64,000 bases of DNA. Origin: Spirochaetia bacterium (GTDB taxonomy: Bacteria > Spirochaetota > Spirochaetia > CAKZLE01). Made by a program: the position numbers and the translations under genes. The notes beneath the pieces are model-generated. The model worked only from the letters and a program-made list of their open reading frames with translations, made no database searches and was not told the DNA's origin. The stretch is taken from assembly GCA_021736385.1 (NCBI GenBank), contig JAIPFY010000001.1, positions 135,457 through 199,456 on the forward strand, written 5' to 3'. Numbering within the stretch: position 1 is the stretch's first letter; every line of letters starts with the position of its first letter. Of the stretch, positions 24,322 to 32,214 are shown piece by piece.

Positions 24322-24993
24322 GCAGGCTGTCTCGGTCCTGAGCACACGGGAACCCAGGCCGACACGGACGAACCCCTGTCCCTCGAAGTATGCACGTTCA
24401 CGATCAGACCAGCCCCGTTCAGGACCCACGGCAAGGACGGCAGAGGCTGTCTGCTCGCTGATCTGTGCATGCATCAGATCGATCACGGGGTCTATGTTAT
24501 CGAGCATCAGTCTGGTCGTCCCGGCCTCGAAGGTCAGCTGGTTCACGTTCCGGTATACGATGCATTCCGGGATACGGGTGGAGACCGCCTGCTGTGCACC
24601 ATGAATGAGGAACTTCCGGTACTCACCCTTCGTCCAGAGATGTGACTGCCCATAGGATCGCTCTGCCGTATCAGCACCGCATACATGGATCCTGCTCACA
24701 CCGAGACTCACTGCCTCACGCAGTACCCGCTTCATGCAGATGGGTCTGACCTGAGCGACGACAAGCTCAAGTGGATAGAGGGGTCTGGCAGGTGTCTTCG
24801 GGTCCCATTCGATATGGATCAGCTGATCGGTGATACCGGTGATCGTCGCCATCCCGGAGGGACCGTCGATCAGCCCCATCAGTACCTGGTCTCCCGGTAC
24901 CGCACGCAGCACACTGATGATGTGTCTGCCCCGTTCGTCTGTACGGCTAATGGCCTGGTCTGCAGGCATCTGGTCGAAGAGAATGATATTCAT
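24274..24993 (-). CDS. rsmE: 16S rRNA m3U1498 methyltransferase
   Basis: A 239-residue SPOUT-family methyltransferase that modifies U1498 of 16S rRNA. The C-terminal knot shows VGPERGWSDRERAYFEGQGF and LGSRVLRTETACSVGLGI, typical of RsmE. I chose the ATG at 24993: TATAAC (25000-25005) lies 6 nt upstream and TTGGAG (25023-25028) 17 bp before that, so the mRNA looks leaderless. An upstream non-ATG start would lie inside this promoter. Its 3' end overlaps znuB. Confidence 0.93.
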   Translation of the reverse strand: MNIILFDQMPADQAISRTDERGRHIISVLRAVPGDQVLMGLIDGPSGMATITGITDQLIHIEWDPKTPARPLYPLELVVAQVRPICMKRVLREAVSLGVSRIHVCGADTAERSYGQSHLWTKGEYRKFLIHGAQQAVSTRIPECIVYRNVNQLTFEAGTTRLMLDNIDPVIDLMHAQISEQTASAVLAVGPERGWSDRERAYFEGQGFVRVGLGSRVLRTETACSVGLGITLGRMGCLS

Positions 24994-25072
24994 ATCGGAG
25001 TTATAGCATGCACATGGACAAACTCCAAGATGCACAGAGGCCATAGCAGGGTAAAAGCTCCCGGGAAGCTTC

Positions 25073-25111
25073 TTGCCAATTCACCTGATCACCTATATAG
25101 TGAATATTCAC
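25073..25111 (+). promoter_or_regulatory. lplA promoter with palindromic site
   Basis: TTGCCA (25073-25078), 17 bp, TATAGT (25096-25101). The perfect 12-bp palindrome GTGAATATTCAC (25100-25111) begins at the -10 and covers the start site, the position of a repressor operator. A second palindrome, TGGCAGA-CA-TCTGCCA (25130-25145), lies in the leader just before the ribosome binding site. Confidence 0.55.
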
Positions 25112-25160
25112 CGTCTGACGACCATCCAGTGGCAGACATCTGCCAGAACAGGAGCAGTGT

Positions 25161-26171
25161 ATGAGTAACGTACGTGTCTTTCTTGCCAAAGAGTTCGATC
25201 CCTGGCTGAATCTTGCCACCGAAGACTGGCTGTTCCGTGATATGGATCCCTCACATAACGTACTCTTTCTCTGGAGGAACAGCCCGACGGTAGTGATCGG
25301 CAGATATCAGAATCCCTGGCAGGAGTGCGATCTGGCGAAGATGGAAGCGGATGATGTCAAGCTGGCCCGACGACAGAGCGGAGGCGGGGCCGTCTTTCAT
25401 GACATGGGGAACACGAACTTCACCTTCATGTCCAGCCGTGAGTCCTACAGTAAAGAGCGTAACAACTCGATCATCATCTCCGCCCTTGCCCGGATGGGTA
25501 TCACCGCAGAGGCTTCAGGCAGGAATGACCTGATCATAGAGCAGCGGAAGTTCTCAGGCAGTGCGTTCAAGCTCTCGAAGGATCGGGCCTTCCACCACGG
25601 GACCATCCTCATCAATGCCGATATCACCCGACTGGGCAGATACCTGACCCCCGATGCCGACAAACTGCAGTCAAAGGGGATCAAATCGGTCAGCTCCCGG
25701 GTCGCGAACCTCAGCGAGTTCAATCGATCGATCAGTCATGAGACACTCTGCCCGATCATCATCGAAGAGTTCTTCAATACCTACGGAGAGACCTGTGAGA
25801 TCACCGAACTCTCTCATGCCACCATCTCAGCCATCCCTCACCTGAAGTCCTACTATGAGAAGATGGTAGACTGGGACTGGCGGTTCGGGAAGACCCCGCA
25901 GTTCGCCTGTGAGGCAGCCAGACGATTCTCATGGGGAAAGCTGAGTTTCCATATCGATGCACGACAGGGGGTCATCCAGGAGATGACTATCTTCTCCGAT
26001 GCACTGGTCCCCGACCTGATCTCTGCGGTCATGAGCAGGATGGAGGGTGTCAGATTCACCGAATCCGCCATGACCGAAGTCCTCTCGCAGCTGGCTGTCG
26101 ATATGCCTGAACATGCCGAGAAGCTCGAAGAGATCTCAGCCTTCCTGGTCTCAGCCATTACGTTCTCATAA
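25161..26171 (+). CDS. lplA: Lipoate-protein ligase A
   Basis: A 336-residue lipoate-protein ligase that activates lipoate with ATP and attaches it to lipoyl domains. The signature block RRQSGGGAVFHDMGNTNFTFM and the lysine motif QRKFSGSAFK are present, and the length includes the C-terminal accessory domain, so it should do both steps. It has an AGGAG site 6 nt upstream. No lipoyl-protein gene lies nearby; the E2-like protein at 19438 has no lipoyl domain. It is probably repressed through the palindrome at its promoter. Confidence 0.94.
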   Translation: MSNVRVFLAKEFDPWLNLATEDWLFRDMDPSHNVLFLWRNSPTVVIGRYQNPWQECDLAKMEADDVKLARRQSGGGAVFHDMGNTNFTFMSSRESYSKERNNSIIISALARMGITAEASGRNDLIIEQRKFSGSAFKLSKDRAFHHGTILINADITRLGRYLTPDADKLQSKGIKSVSSRVANLSEFNRSISHETLCPIIIEEFFNTYGETCEITELSHATISAIPHLKSYYEKMVDWDWRFGKTPQFACEAARRFSWGKLSFHIDARQGVIQEMTIFSDALVPDLISAVMSRMEGVRFTESAMTEVLSQLAVDMPEHAEKLEEISAFLVSAITFS

Positions 26172-26237
26172 GACCGGTACTGGCCTTTTATACTGCACCT
26201 TCAGCGCAGGTATCTTCCATCATCGGATAAAATGCAG

Positions 26238-26243
26238 TATACT
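26238..26243 (+). promoter_or_regulatory. -10 element of the oligopeptide-binding protein gene
   Basis: TATACT, with a poor -35 (TTCCAT, 26215-26220) at 17 bp. The AAGGAG ribosome site and ATG follow about 20 nt downstream, giving a short conventional leader. Confidence 0.45.
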
Positions 26244-26265
26244 TTTCACTCAAGGAGTTCTCTGC

Positions 26266-27894
26266 ATGAAGAAACTGCACGGGACTGTAAGGCAGATACT
26301 GCTGGCAGTCGTATTGATATCACTGTTCTCAGTATCAGCAGGCGCCGCGATCCCTGCGAAGAGCACCTCCGCCGCGAGACTGATCGAACAGAGAGAACTC
26401 GTCGCAGTCTTCGACATGAACGAAGAACCGGTATCGTTCAACCCCCATTATTCTACGAACATCAACAGTGCACAGCTGTTTACCGCTATCACCGAGGGAC
26501 TTGTCACCTATCATCCGGCAACCCTCTCACCGGCCCCGGGTACCGCCCAATCCATCACCGCCTCACCGGACAATCTCACCTGGACGATCAGGATCCGCAA
26601 GGATGCCCGGTTCAGCAACGGGGACCGCATCACCGCAAAGACCTACCGGGACTCCTGGCTCAAACTCCTGGACCCTGATGATCCCGGAGAGCTGGCGAAT
26701 CTGCTTGATATGGTCAAAGGGGTCAAAGCCTACAGGACCGGTGAAGACAGGGATACCGATCACGTGGGGATCCGTCTGGCAGGGCTGCAGACCCTCATCA
26801 TAGAGCTCAATGCCCCATCCCCCTATCTGCTGAATATCCTGTGTCACCATATATTCGTCCCCGTCCATCCGGCGAATCTGCTCAATCCGTCGATCCTCGG
26901 GCCTGAGACCTTTGTCAGCAGCGGAGCCTTCCGGGTGGCACAGACCGACGATGATGAGATCTATCTGGAAAAGAACCCCTACTACTGGGACTTCGACAAT
27001 GTCGAACTTGATCATATTCGCATCGAACTGCGCACGAGCTCGATGCAGCTGTTATCTGAGTTCTCTTCAGGACTGGTTCACTGGTCAGAGGCTTACCTTC
27101 CGGTATCCATGATCATGGACGATGATGCGATCAAAGCGTTCCCTGAATACTCCACGAGCTTCTTCTACTTCTCCGCCACCTCCGGACCCTATGCGGATCC
27201 TGAAGTGCGCAGGGCTCTCGCCCTGCTCATCCCCTGGGATGAGGTCAGAGATGTCTCTGCATCGATCTACAAGACCGATACACTCGTACCTCAGGATGCC
27301 AAATACCATGGGAACACGGGCTTCTCCGACAGGGACCGCCGAGAGGCTCTCAGGATCCTGAAGAAGGCCGGGTATCCGAACGGAGAGGGTCTGCCGACCA
27401 TGCAGATCGCCATCTACCCCAATGCACGGCTGGAACAGATGACAGACATCATCACCGACGTCTGGAGCGAAGAGCTGCAGATGACCATCATCATCGATGT
27501 CGTCCCCTTCTCCCTCTACATCAGCAATCCCGAGTCATCTCCCTACTCCATGGCTTATATCACCTGGATCGGCGACTTCTATGACCCCTACAGCTTCCTC
27601 AGTCTCTGGAGTTCAGACAGCGCGTTCAACCCGAGCAGGTACCACGATCCGGCCTATGATGCACTGATCGAGGGATCACTGCTCAAGACGACTGACCAGG
27701 AGCGCTTCTCCCTGCTCAGGCAGGCAGAGCAGCTGCTGCTCGATACCGCGGTGGTCATACCGATCGCTCACGGGGTGTCGGTCAATTTCGTAGACAGCAA
27801 GGTCCTGAATGGGTGGTATCCCAATCTTCTGAATATCCACCCGTTCAAGTATATGAGTCTTACCTACGGTTCATCGAACCAGAAGACCCTGTAG
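26266..27894 (+). CDS. Oligopeptide/dipeptide-binding protein, ABC family 5
   Basis: A 542-residue solute receptor of the OppA/DppA family. It has a Sec signal peptide (QILLAVVLISLFSVSAGAA, no lipobox Cys) and the family pattern EPVSFNPHYSTNINSAQLFTAITEGLVTY, KDARFSNGDRITAKTYRDSWLKLLDP and, near the end, WIGDFYDPYSF. I chose the ATG at 26266 because AAGGAG precedes it; longer in-frame reading upstream has no signal-like start. No permease or ATPase genes follow, so it is an orphan receptor here. It ends one base before the convergent malQ. Confidence 0.92.
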   Translation: MKKLHGTVRQILLAVVLISLFSVSAGAAIPAKSTSAARLIEQRELVAVFDMNEEPVSFNPHYSTNINSAQLFTAITEGLVTYHPATLSPAPGTAQSITASPDNLTWTIRIRKDARFSNGDRITAKTYRDSWLKLLDPDDPGELANLLDMVKGVKAYRTGEDRDTDHVGIRLAGLQTLIIELNAPSPYLLNILCHHIFVPVHPANLLNPSILGPETFVSSGAFRVAQTDDDEIYLEKNPYYWDFDNVELDHIRIELRTSSMQLLSEFSSGLVHWSEAYLPVSMIMDDDAIKAFPEYSTSFFYFSATSGPYADPEVRRALALLIPWDEVRDVSASIYKTDTLVPQDAKYHGNTGFSDRDRREALRILKKAGYPNGEGLPTMQIAIYPNARLEQMTDIITDVWSEELQMTIIIDVVPFSLYISNPESSPYSMAYITWIGDFYDPYSFLSLWSSDSAFNPSRYHDPAYDALIEGSLLKTTDQERFSLLRQAEQLLLDTAVVIPIAHGVSVNFVDSKVLNGWYPNLLNIHPFKYMSLTYGSSNQKTL

Positions 27895-27895
27895 C

Positions 27896-29437
27896 TCAGA
27901 TCCCCTGTTCCTGATCACCGACTGCAGCCCTCCCATACAGATCATTGAGTTCATGGAACCGATCTGCGACTGCATGATCGGCCTGCCCTTCATGCAGCCT
28001 CCAACTCCAGTTCCTCGGTCCTGCAGTCGCAGGGGTGTTCATCCTGCTCTCGGTATCCAGCTCCAGAAGATCCTGCATCGGGATGATGACGTACCGTGCA
28101 CAGGAACTCATGAGCATGCGGATCATGGACCAGACGATATCATCATCAGAACTCGCAAGATATCGCCGTACGAGGTCTTTATAGCTGTCAGGAAGAGCCT
28201 TATACCACCCGGCAGTCGTATCATTATCATGAGTCCCGGTGTAGGCGACACAGTTGTACTGATAGTTATGGGGTAGGAAGTCATTGTTCGGATCGAGCCT
28301 TCCGGGTCCCAGGTAGTCGAAGGAGAACTGGAAGATCTTCATACCAGGCAAGCCATGGCCATCCCTCAGGGCCTCGACATCCGGGGTGACGACTCCCAGG
28401 TCTTCAGCTATGATCGGAATATCCCCTCGATGGGCCCCGATCGCCGCAAGCAGCTTAGCCCCGGAAGCAGGTACCCACTTCCCGTTCACGGCCGTCTTCT
28501 CTCCTGCAGGGACTTCCCAGCAGGCGGCGAAGCCCCGGAAATGATCGATCCGTATGATATCAGTCAGCCTCAGTGCCGCATCGACCCGCTTGAGCCACCA
28601 GGCGAAGCCTTCCTGTTCGTTAGCCTCCCAGTCATAGACCGGGGTTCCCCACAGCTGCCCGGTCTCACTGAAGAAATCAGGGGGTACTCCGGAGATGAAG
28701 GAGAAGGCATTGGTATCATCAGTCTTGAACAGATGCAGGTTCGCCCAGGTGTCAACACTGTCAGATGCTGCGAAGATGGGAATATCACCGATCAGCTTGA
28801 CCCCCCGTTCATTGACATAGGAACGCAAAGCATCCCACTGTGTGAAGAAGAAGTACTGCAGGACCTTCCAGAGCATGATCTGATGCGCCTTCTGAGCACT
28901 CCATCGCGCCATCGCCTCAGGTTCTCTGTATCCGATGTCCCTGTCCCAGATACTGTACCAGCGTGAATCCTGATAGTGTTCATAGACAGCCATGAAGAGT
29001 GCATAGTCATCGAGCCAGAATGCTTCAGATGCACAGAAGTCGGTGAACTCATCACCTGATGGATCTGTGTGCTGCGCAAGGAAGTTCTCTGCTGCCTGCT
29101 TGAGCAGATGCATCTTCCACTCCTGCACCGATCCGTAGTCGATGCGACCCCGATCGAACACGGGATGCTGATCGATCAGCCTTCGCGGCAGATAGCCCTG
29201 ATCTGACAGACCTGAGAGGTCGATCAGCATCTCGTTCCCCGCGAACGAGGACCGTGCTGAATAGGGGGAGTTCCCATATCCGGTAGGACCGAGAGGCAGG
29301 ACCTGCCACAGGCTTGCGCCGCTTCGTACGAGGAAGTCTGCGAAGGCGTAGGCCTCACTCCCCAGATCACCTATCCCGCAGGGATTAGGCAGTGATGTCG
29401 GATGGAATAGTATTCCAGAAAGTCGTTCTCTTTTCAT
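27896..29437 (-). CDS. malQ: 4-alpha-glucanotransferase (amylomaltase)
   Basis: A 513-residue GH77 enzyme that transfers maltosyl chains and releases glucose during maltodextrin use. Clear blocks: GILFHPTSLPNPCGIGDLG, LPLGPTGYGNSPYSARSSFAGNE, the nucleophile Asp in IRIDHFRGF, the acid/base Glu in IIAEDLGVVTPDV and THDNDTT. I chose the ATG at 29437; TATACT (29446-29451) ends 8 nt upstream, so the transcript looks leaderless. Its promoter overlaps the divergent carD promoter and palindrome. Together with the GH13 enzyme at 35187 it points to cytoplasmic maltodextrin breakdown. Confidence 0.95.
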   Translation of the reverse strand: MKRERLSGILFHPTSLPNPCGIGDLGSEAYAFADFLVRSGASLWQVLPLGPTGYGNSPYSARSSFAGNEMLIDLSGLSDQGYLPRRLIDQHPVFDRGRIDYGSVQEWKMHLLKQAAENFLAQHTDPSGDEFTDFCASEAFWLDDYALFMAVYEHYQDSRWYSIWDRDIGYREPEAMARWSAQKAHQIMLWKVLQYFFFTQWDALRSYVNERGVKLIGDIPIFAASDSVDTWANLHLFKTDDTNAFSFISGVPPDFFSETGQLWGTPVYDWEANEQEGFAWWLKRVDAALRLTDIIRIDHFRGFAACWEVPAGEKTAVNGKWVPASGAKLLAAIGAHRGDIPIIAEDLGVVTPDVEALRDGHGLPGMKIFQFSFDYLGPGRLDPNNDFLPHNYQYNCVAYTGTHDNDTTAGWYKALPDSYKDLVRRYLASSDDDIVWSMIRMLMSSCARYVIIPMQDLLELDTESRMNTPATAGPRNWSWRLHEGQADHAVADRFHELNDLYGRAAVGDQEQGI

Positions 29438-29467
29438 AACTATGCAGTATACGATAATCCTTACCCT

Positions 29468-29496
29468 TTGACTATACTCCGAATTTTGAGTATAGT
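29468..29496 (+). promoter_or_regulatory. carD promoter with 9-bp inverted repeat
   Basis: TTGACT (29468-29473), 17 bp, TATAGT (29491-29496); carD ATG 6 nt later. The perfect inverted repeat ACTATACTC (29471-29479) and GAGTATAGT (29488-29496) covers both promoter hexamers and the -35 region of the divergent malQ promoter. Confidence 0.65.
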
Positions 29497-29502
29497 AGAG
29501 AT

Positions 29503-30027
29503 ATGAATTCTGCAGAAATGAAAACAACGTCTGTCAGTGACAGGCAGTTCGCCATAGGCGAACATGTGGTGTATCCTTTGCAAGGTGTCGGTCTGATCAA
29601 AGAGATCCAGAGCAAGAGCTTTAAAGGCAAAGAGATCCTCTATTATATCATCTACCTCGACATCTCTGATATGACAGTCATGATACCTGTTCACAAGTCA
29701 GAGGAACTGGGCATACGAGCGATCGTGAAACCCAAAGAGGCGAAATCAGCACTTGCATCCATTTCCAGCATCTATGAACCGGTGACCATCGACTGGAAGA
29801 TGCGCTATCAGATGAATCTGGACCTCCTGAAAGAGGGGACGGCAACATCCATCGCTACGGTCGTGCAGACGCTCTATCATCGAAGTAAGATCAAAGAACT
29901 TCCCGTGCAGGAACGCAAACTGTTCGACAGTGCCCTGAAGATACTCATCGATGAGATCTCCTTCTCTCTGGATAAGCCAAAGAAAGAAGTGGAGCAGATG
30001 ATCTTCATGAAACTGGAAGCAGATTAG
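29503..30027 (+). CDS. CarD/CdnL-type transcription factor
   Basis: A 174-residue protein of the CarD family. The N-terminal Tudor-like RNA-polymerase-interacting domain is clear (FAIGEHVVYPLQGVGLIKEI, then YYIIYLDISDMTVMIPVHK), followed by a helical DNA-binding domain. Such proteins bind the RNA polymerase beta subunit and stabilise open promoter complexes, often at rRNA promoters. The gene appears leaderless and overlaps ispD by one base. CarD next to ispD-ispF is an arrangement seen in spirochaetes. The inverted repeat across its promoter suggests tight control. Confidence 0.92.
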   Translation: MNSAEMKTTSVSDRQFAIGEHVVYPLQGVGLIKEIQSKSFKGKEILYYIIYLDISDMTVMIPVHKSEELGIRAIVKPKEAKSALASISSIYEPVTIDWKMRYQMNLDLLKEGTATSIATVVQTLYHRSKIKELPVQERKLFDSALKILIDEISFSLDKPKKEVEQMIFMKLEAD

Positions 30028-30707
30028 TGTCACAGGCGATGAAAGCGGCAGCAGTACTGACAGCTGCCGGGCTCAGCAGCAGATTCAACGCATCACACCA
30101 TACACAGAAGAAAGAGCTCATCATAGTGGAAGGAAAGAGTGTGCTCCAGCGCACCATCGATGCGTTCACTGCGATACCGGAGATCGGCATCATCGTCATA
30201 ACCTATCCTTCATCATACGCAGATGAGTTCCGGGAACTGCTAGCTGTACAGCCTTCGGACATACCGATCATTCTGGTCGAGGGCGGAGATACAAGACAGC
30301 ATTCGGTGAGAAACGGCATAGAGGCCCTCTCTTCGTTCAATCCTGAGATCGTCATGATCCACGACGGGGCACGTCCCTGGGTGACCACTGAGCTCATACG
30401 AGCGACCTACGAGCAGGCCCTCATCCACGGTGGTTCGGCACCTGGACTCTTCTCCCGCTATGCACTCAAAAGTATCGATACCGATGGATTCATCAGCACA
30501 CATCATGAACGCGATCATATCATAGAGATCCAGACACCGCAGACCTTCCGCTACCCGGAGATCAGGAAGGCCCACCATCTGGCCTCACATATCGAACGGA
30601 CCTATCATGACGACACGGAGATCTTCAGCGACTGGGGCGGGAACATCCGCATCATCCCCGGAGATCCGAAGAATATCAAGATCACCTATCTCCAGGATCT
30701 GGAGTAG
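30027..30707 (+). CDS. ispD: 2-C-methyl-D-erythritol 4-phosphate cytidylyltransferase
   Basis: IspD of the MEP isoprenoid pathway, 226 residues from the GTG at 30027. Conserved blocks: AAVLTAAGLSSRF (CTP binding), IVEGKSVLQRTIDAF, IVMIHDGARPWVT and TDD-like HDDTEIF near the end. The alternative start is ATG 30039, which begins exactly at the conserved region; GTG has the better spaced GGAAG site, so the start is open. It is followed after 7 bp by ispF. Confidence 0.94.
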   Translation: MSQAMKAAAVLTAAGLSSRFNASHHTQKKELIIVEGKSVLQRTIDAFTAIPEIGIIVITYPSSYADEFRELLAVQPSDIPIILVEGGDTRQHSVRNGIEALSSFNPEIVMIHDGARPWVTTELIRATYEQALIHGGSAPGLFSRYALKSIDTDGFISTHHERDHIIEIQTPQTFRYPEIRKAHHLASHIERTYHDDTEIFSDWGGNIRIIPGDPKNIKITYLQDLE

Positions 30708-30714
30708 CATAGCC

Positions 30715-31206
30715 ATGAGGATCGGCATAGGGTGGGACTCCCATCGACTCACTGCACAGCGCCCGCTCCTGCTTGGAGGGATACAGGTACCCGCCCCCTT
30801 CGGTGAAGACGGCCACTCGGATGGGGATGTCCTGCTTCACGCTATCATAGATGCCCTGCTCGGAGCAGCAGCGCTTGGTGATATCGGGACCCACTTCCCG
30901 CCCTCTGACCAGAGGTGGAAGGATGCATGCAGCAGCGAACTGCTTACGGCCGTATGCCGCCTGATCAACGCAGAGGGACTGAGCGTACATTCGATCGATT
31001 CGACGATCATCCTGCAGAGACCACGACTTGCCCCCCACATCGAACAGATCCGCAGTTCTCTTGCACAGCTGCTGCATATCGACCTCTCCTACGTCTCGGT
31101 GAAGGCAAAGACCGCAGAGGGACTGGGACCGGTGGGTGAAGGCCTGAGCATCGAAGCTCAGGCAGTGGTATTGCTGCACGAAGAGACCCCCGACATCTGG
31201 CTCTGA
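30715..31206 (+). CDS. ispF: 2-C-methyl-D-erythritol 2,4-cyclodiphosphate synthase
   Basis: IspF, 163 residues, the enzyme after IspE in the MEP pathway. It has the metal and substrate motifs GWDSHRL, HSDGDVLLHAIIDALLGAAALGDIG (Asp and two His ligands) and the C-terminal KAKTAEGLGPVGEG. Here the usual GxDxH is intact as GWDSH. Separate from IspD, unlike the fused IspDF of some bacteria. A terminator follows. Confidence 0.96.
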   Translation: MRIGIGWDSHRLTAQRPLLLGGIQVPAPFGEDGHSDGDVLLHAIIDALLGAAALGDIGTHFPPSDQRWKDACSSELLTAVCRLINAEGLSVHSIDSTIILQRPRLAPHIEQIRSSLAQLLHIDLSYVSVKAKTAEGLGPVGEGLSIEAQAVVLLHEETPDIWL

Positions 31207-31298
31207 TCGCTACTCACGATCATACTACCACCTCCTGCATGTGCATATCCCATCTCGGCTGCGGCACGGTTTCCCCGAGCCGTGAGCCCTGAACCAAA

Positions 31299-31342
31299 AG
31301 AGAAGAGGTCCTTCAACGCTCAGGCTGAAAGACCTCTTCTCT
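31299..31342. terminator. Bidirectional terminator between ispF and the RecA-like gene
   Basis: A perfect 12-bp stem (31299-31310 with 31331-31342) and a 20-nt loop, preceded by AAAA and followed by AT-rich sequence. It lies between convergent transcripts and could serve both. Confidence 0.6.
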
Positions 31343-31390
31343 ATCGATTCTATCTATTGGACAAGCAGTCGTCATGCGGACTGCCCGGTA

Positions 31391-32098
31391 TCAGTTCTCT
31401 TCTGAGATCAGCATGGTCTTTGGATCGAGTTTCAGGGCAAGTCTGGTGGGATTGGTGTTCCCATGATCCTTCACGACGGTCATGACCACCTCTTCACCCT
31501 GGTAGCGAAGTCCGATGAGGACATCCACCGTATCAACGATGGGAGCAAGGGTCGAGGGGATACCGTACTGATCGAAATCGACATCTTCCAGGACCGGTGA
31601 TACACTGAACCAGATCTCCAGATCCATCTCGTTCGCGAACGCCTTGATCTTCGAGACTTCTGCAGGATCGACTGTCGTCATCTGATACCCGTCAAAGAAG
31701 ATCGCATCGGCCTTGAATCCGCCATCGACGATCATCGTCTTCAGGCTGCGGACGATCTGTTCGACGCTCACATTCTCCTGATTGAAGTTCATGATCACAC
31801 GATTCTTCGTGATCTCATCGTGCACCTGCATCGCATCAGCAAGTTCTCTTTTTGAAGTGATCTCCTTGAAGATATCCTCATACCAGGCGATCACGTGATT
31901 GACATTCTGTGAGAAGGAGATATGGATGACATGTTCATCTCGAAACAGCTTATCAGTAGCCATATGAACCAGACACGCTGTCTTCCCGATGCCATGACGA
32001 GATGCGATGACCCCCAGGTTCCCGTTGCCGAGCCCTCCATGAATCGAGTTCTCAAATATCCGTAAAGGGCTTCTCTTGTTCAGTTCTTCTCTGACCAT
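31391..32098 (-). CDS. RecA/KaiC-superfamily P-loop ATPase, function unknown
   Basis: A 235-residue protein built like a single RecA-fold ATPase: a Walker A-like loop GVIASRHGIGKTACLVH, in which the first Gly is Ser, and a Walker B-like strand ADAIFFDGYQ. The rest has alternating strands and helices (HVIHISFS, DLEIWFSVSP, VDVLIGLRY) as in DnaB/KaiC-like proteins, without DNA-helicase motifs I can name. I prefer the ATG at 32098, which has GGAGG 8 nt upstream; an ATG 11 codons earlier lacks a ribosome site. It lies alone upstream of a terminator and downstream of EF-G on the same strand. No function is assigned. Confidence 0.7.
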   Translation of the reverse strand: MVREELNKRSPLRIFENSIHGGLGNGNLGVIASRHGIGKTACLVHMATDKLFRDEHVIHISFSQNVNHVIAWYEDIFKEITSKRELADAMQVHDEITKNRVIMNFNQENVSVEQIVRSLKTMIVDGGFKADAIFFDGYQMTTVDPAEVSKIKAFANEMDLEIWFSVSPVLEDVDFDQYGIPSTLAPIVDTVDVLIGLRYQGEEVVMTVVKDHGNTNPTRLALKLDPKTMLISEEN

Positions 32099-32172
32099 GT
32101 TTGTATCCTCCGGCTTTAACGTCTGTCCCATTGTATCATATATATGACAGCAACAAAAACAGAAATAAAGCA

Positions 32173-32199
32173 GAAGCCTCGGTAATCCCGAGGCTTCTC
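32173..32199 (-). terminator. Intrinsic terminator after the EF-G gene
   Basis: A perfect 11-bp stem AGAAGCCTCGG/CCGAGGCTTCT with a 5-nt loop, followed on the minus strand by a T-rich stretch (GCTTTATTTCTG). It ends the EF-G transcript before the next gene. Confidence 0.75.
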
Positions 32200-32214
32200 T
32201 ATGTGTGTTAAGTG

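Noticed and set aside
32098-32131. Leaderless start at 32131 for the RecA-like gene
   Set aside because: The nearby TATA-like hexamers do not give a good -35 at 16-18 bp, while the ATG at 32098 has a well-spaced GGAGG site.
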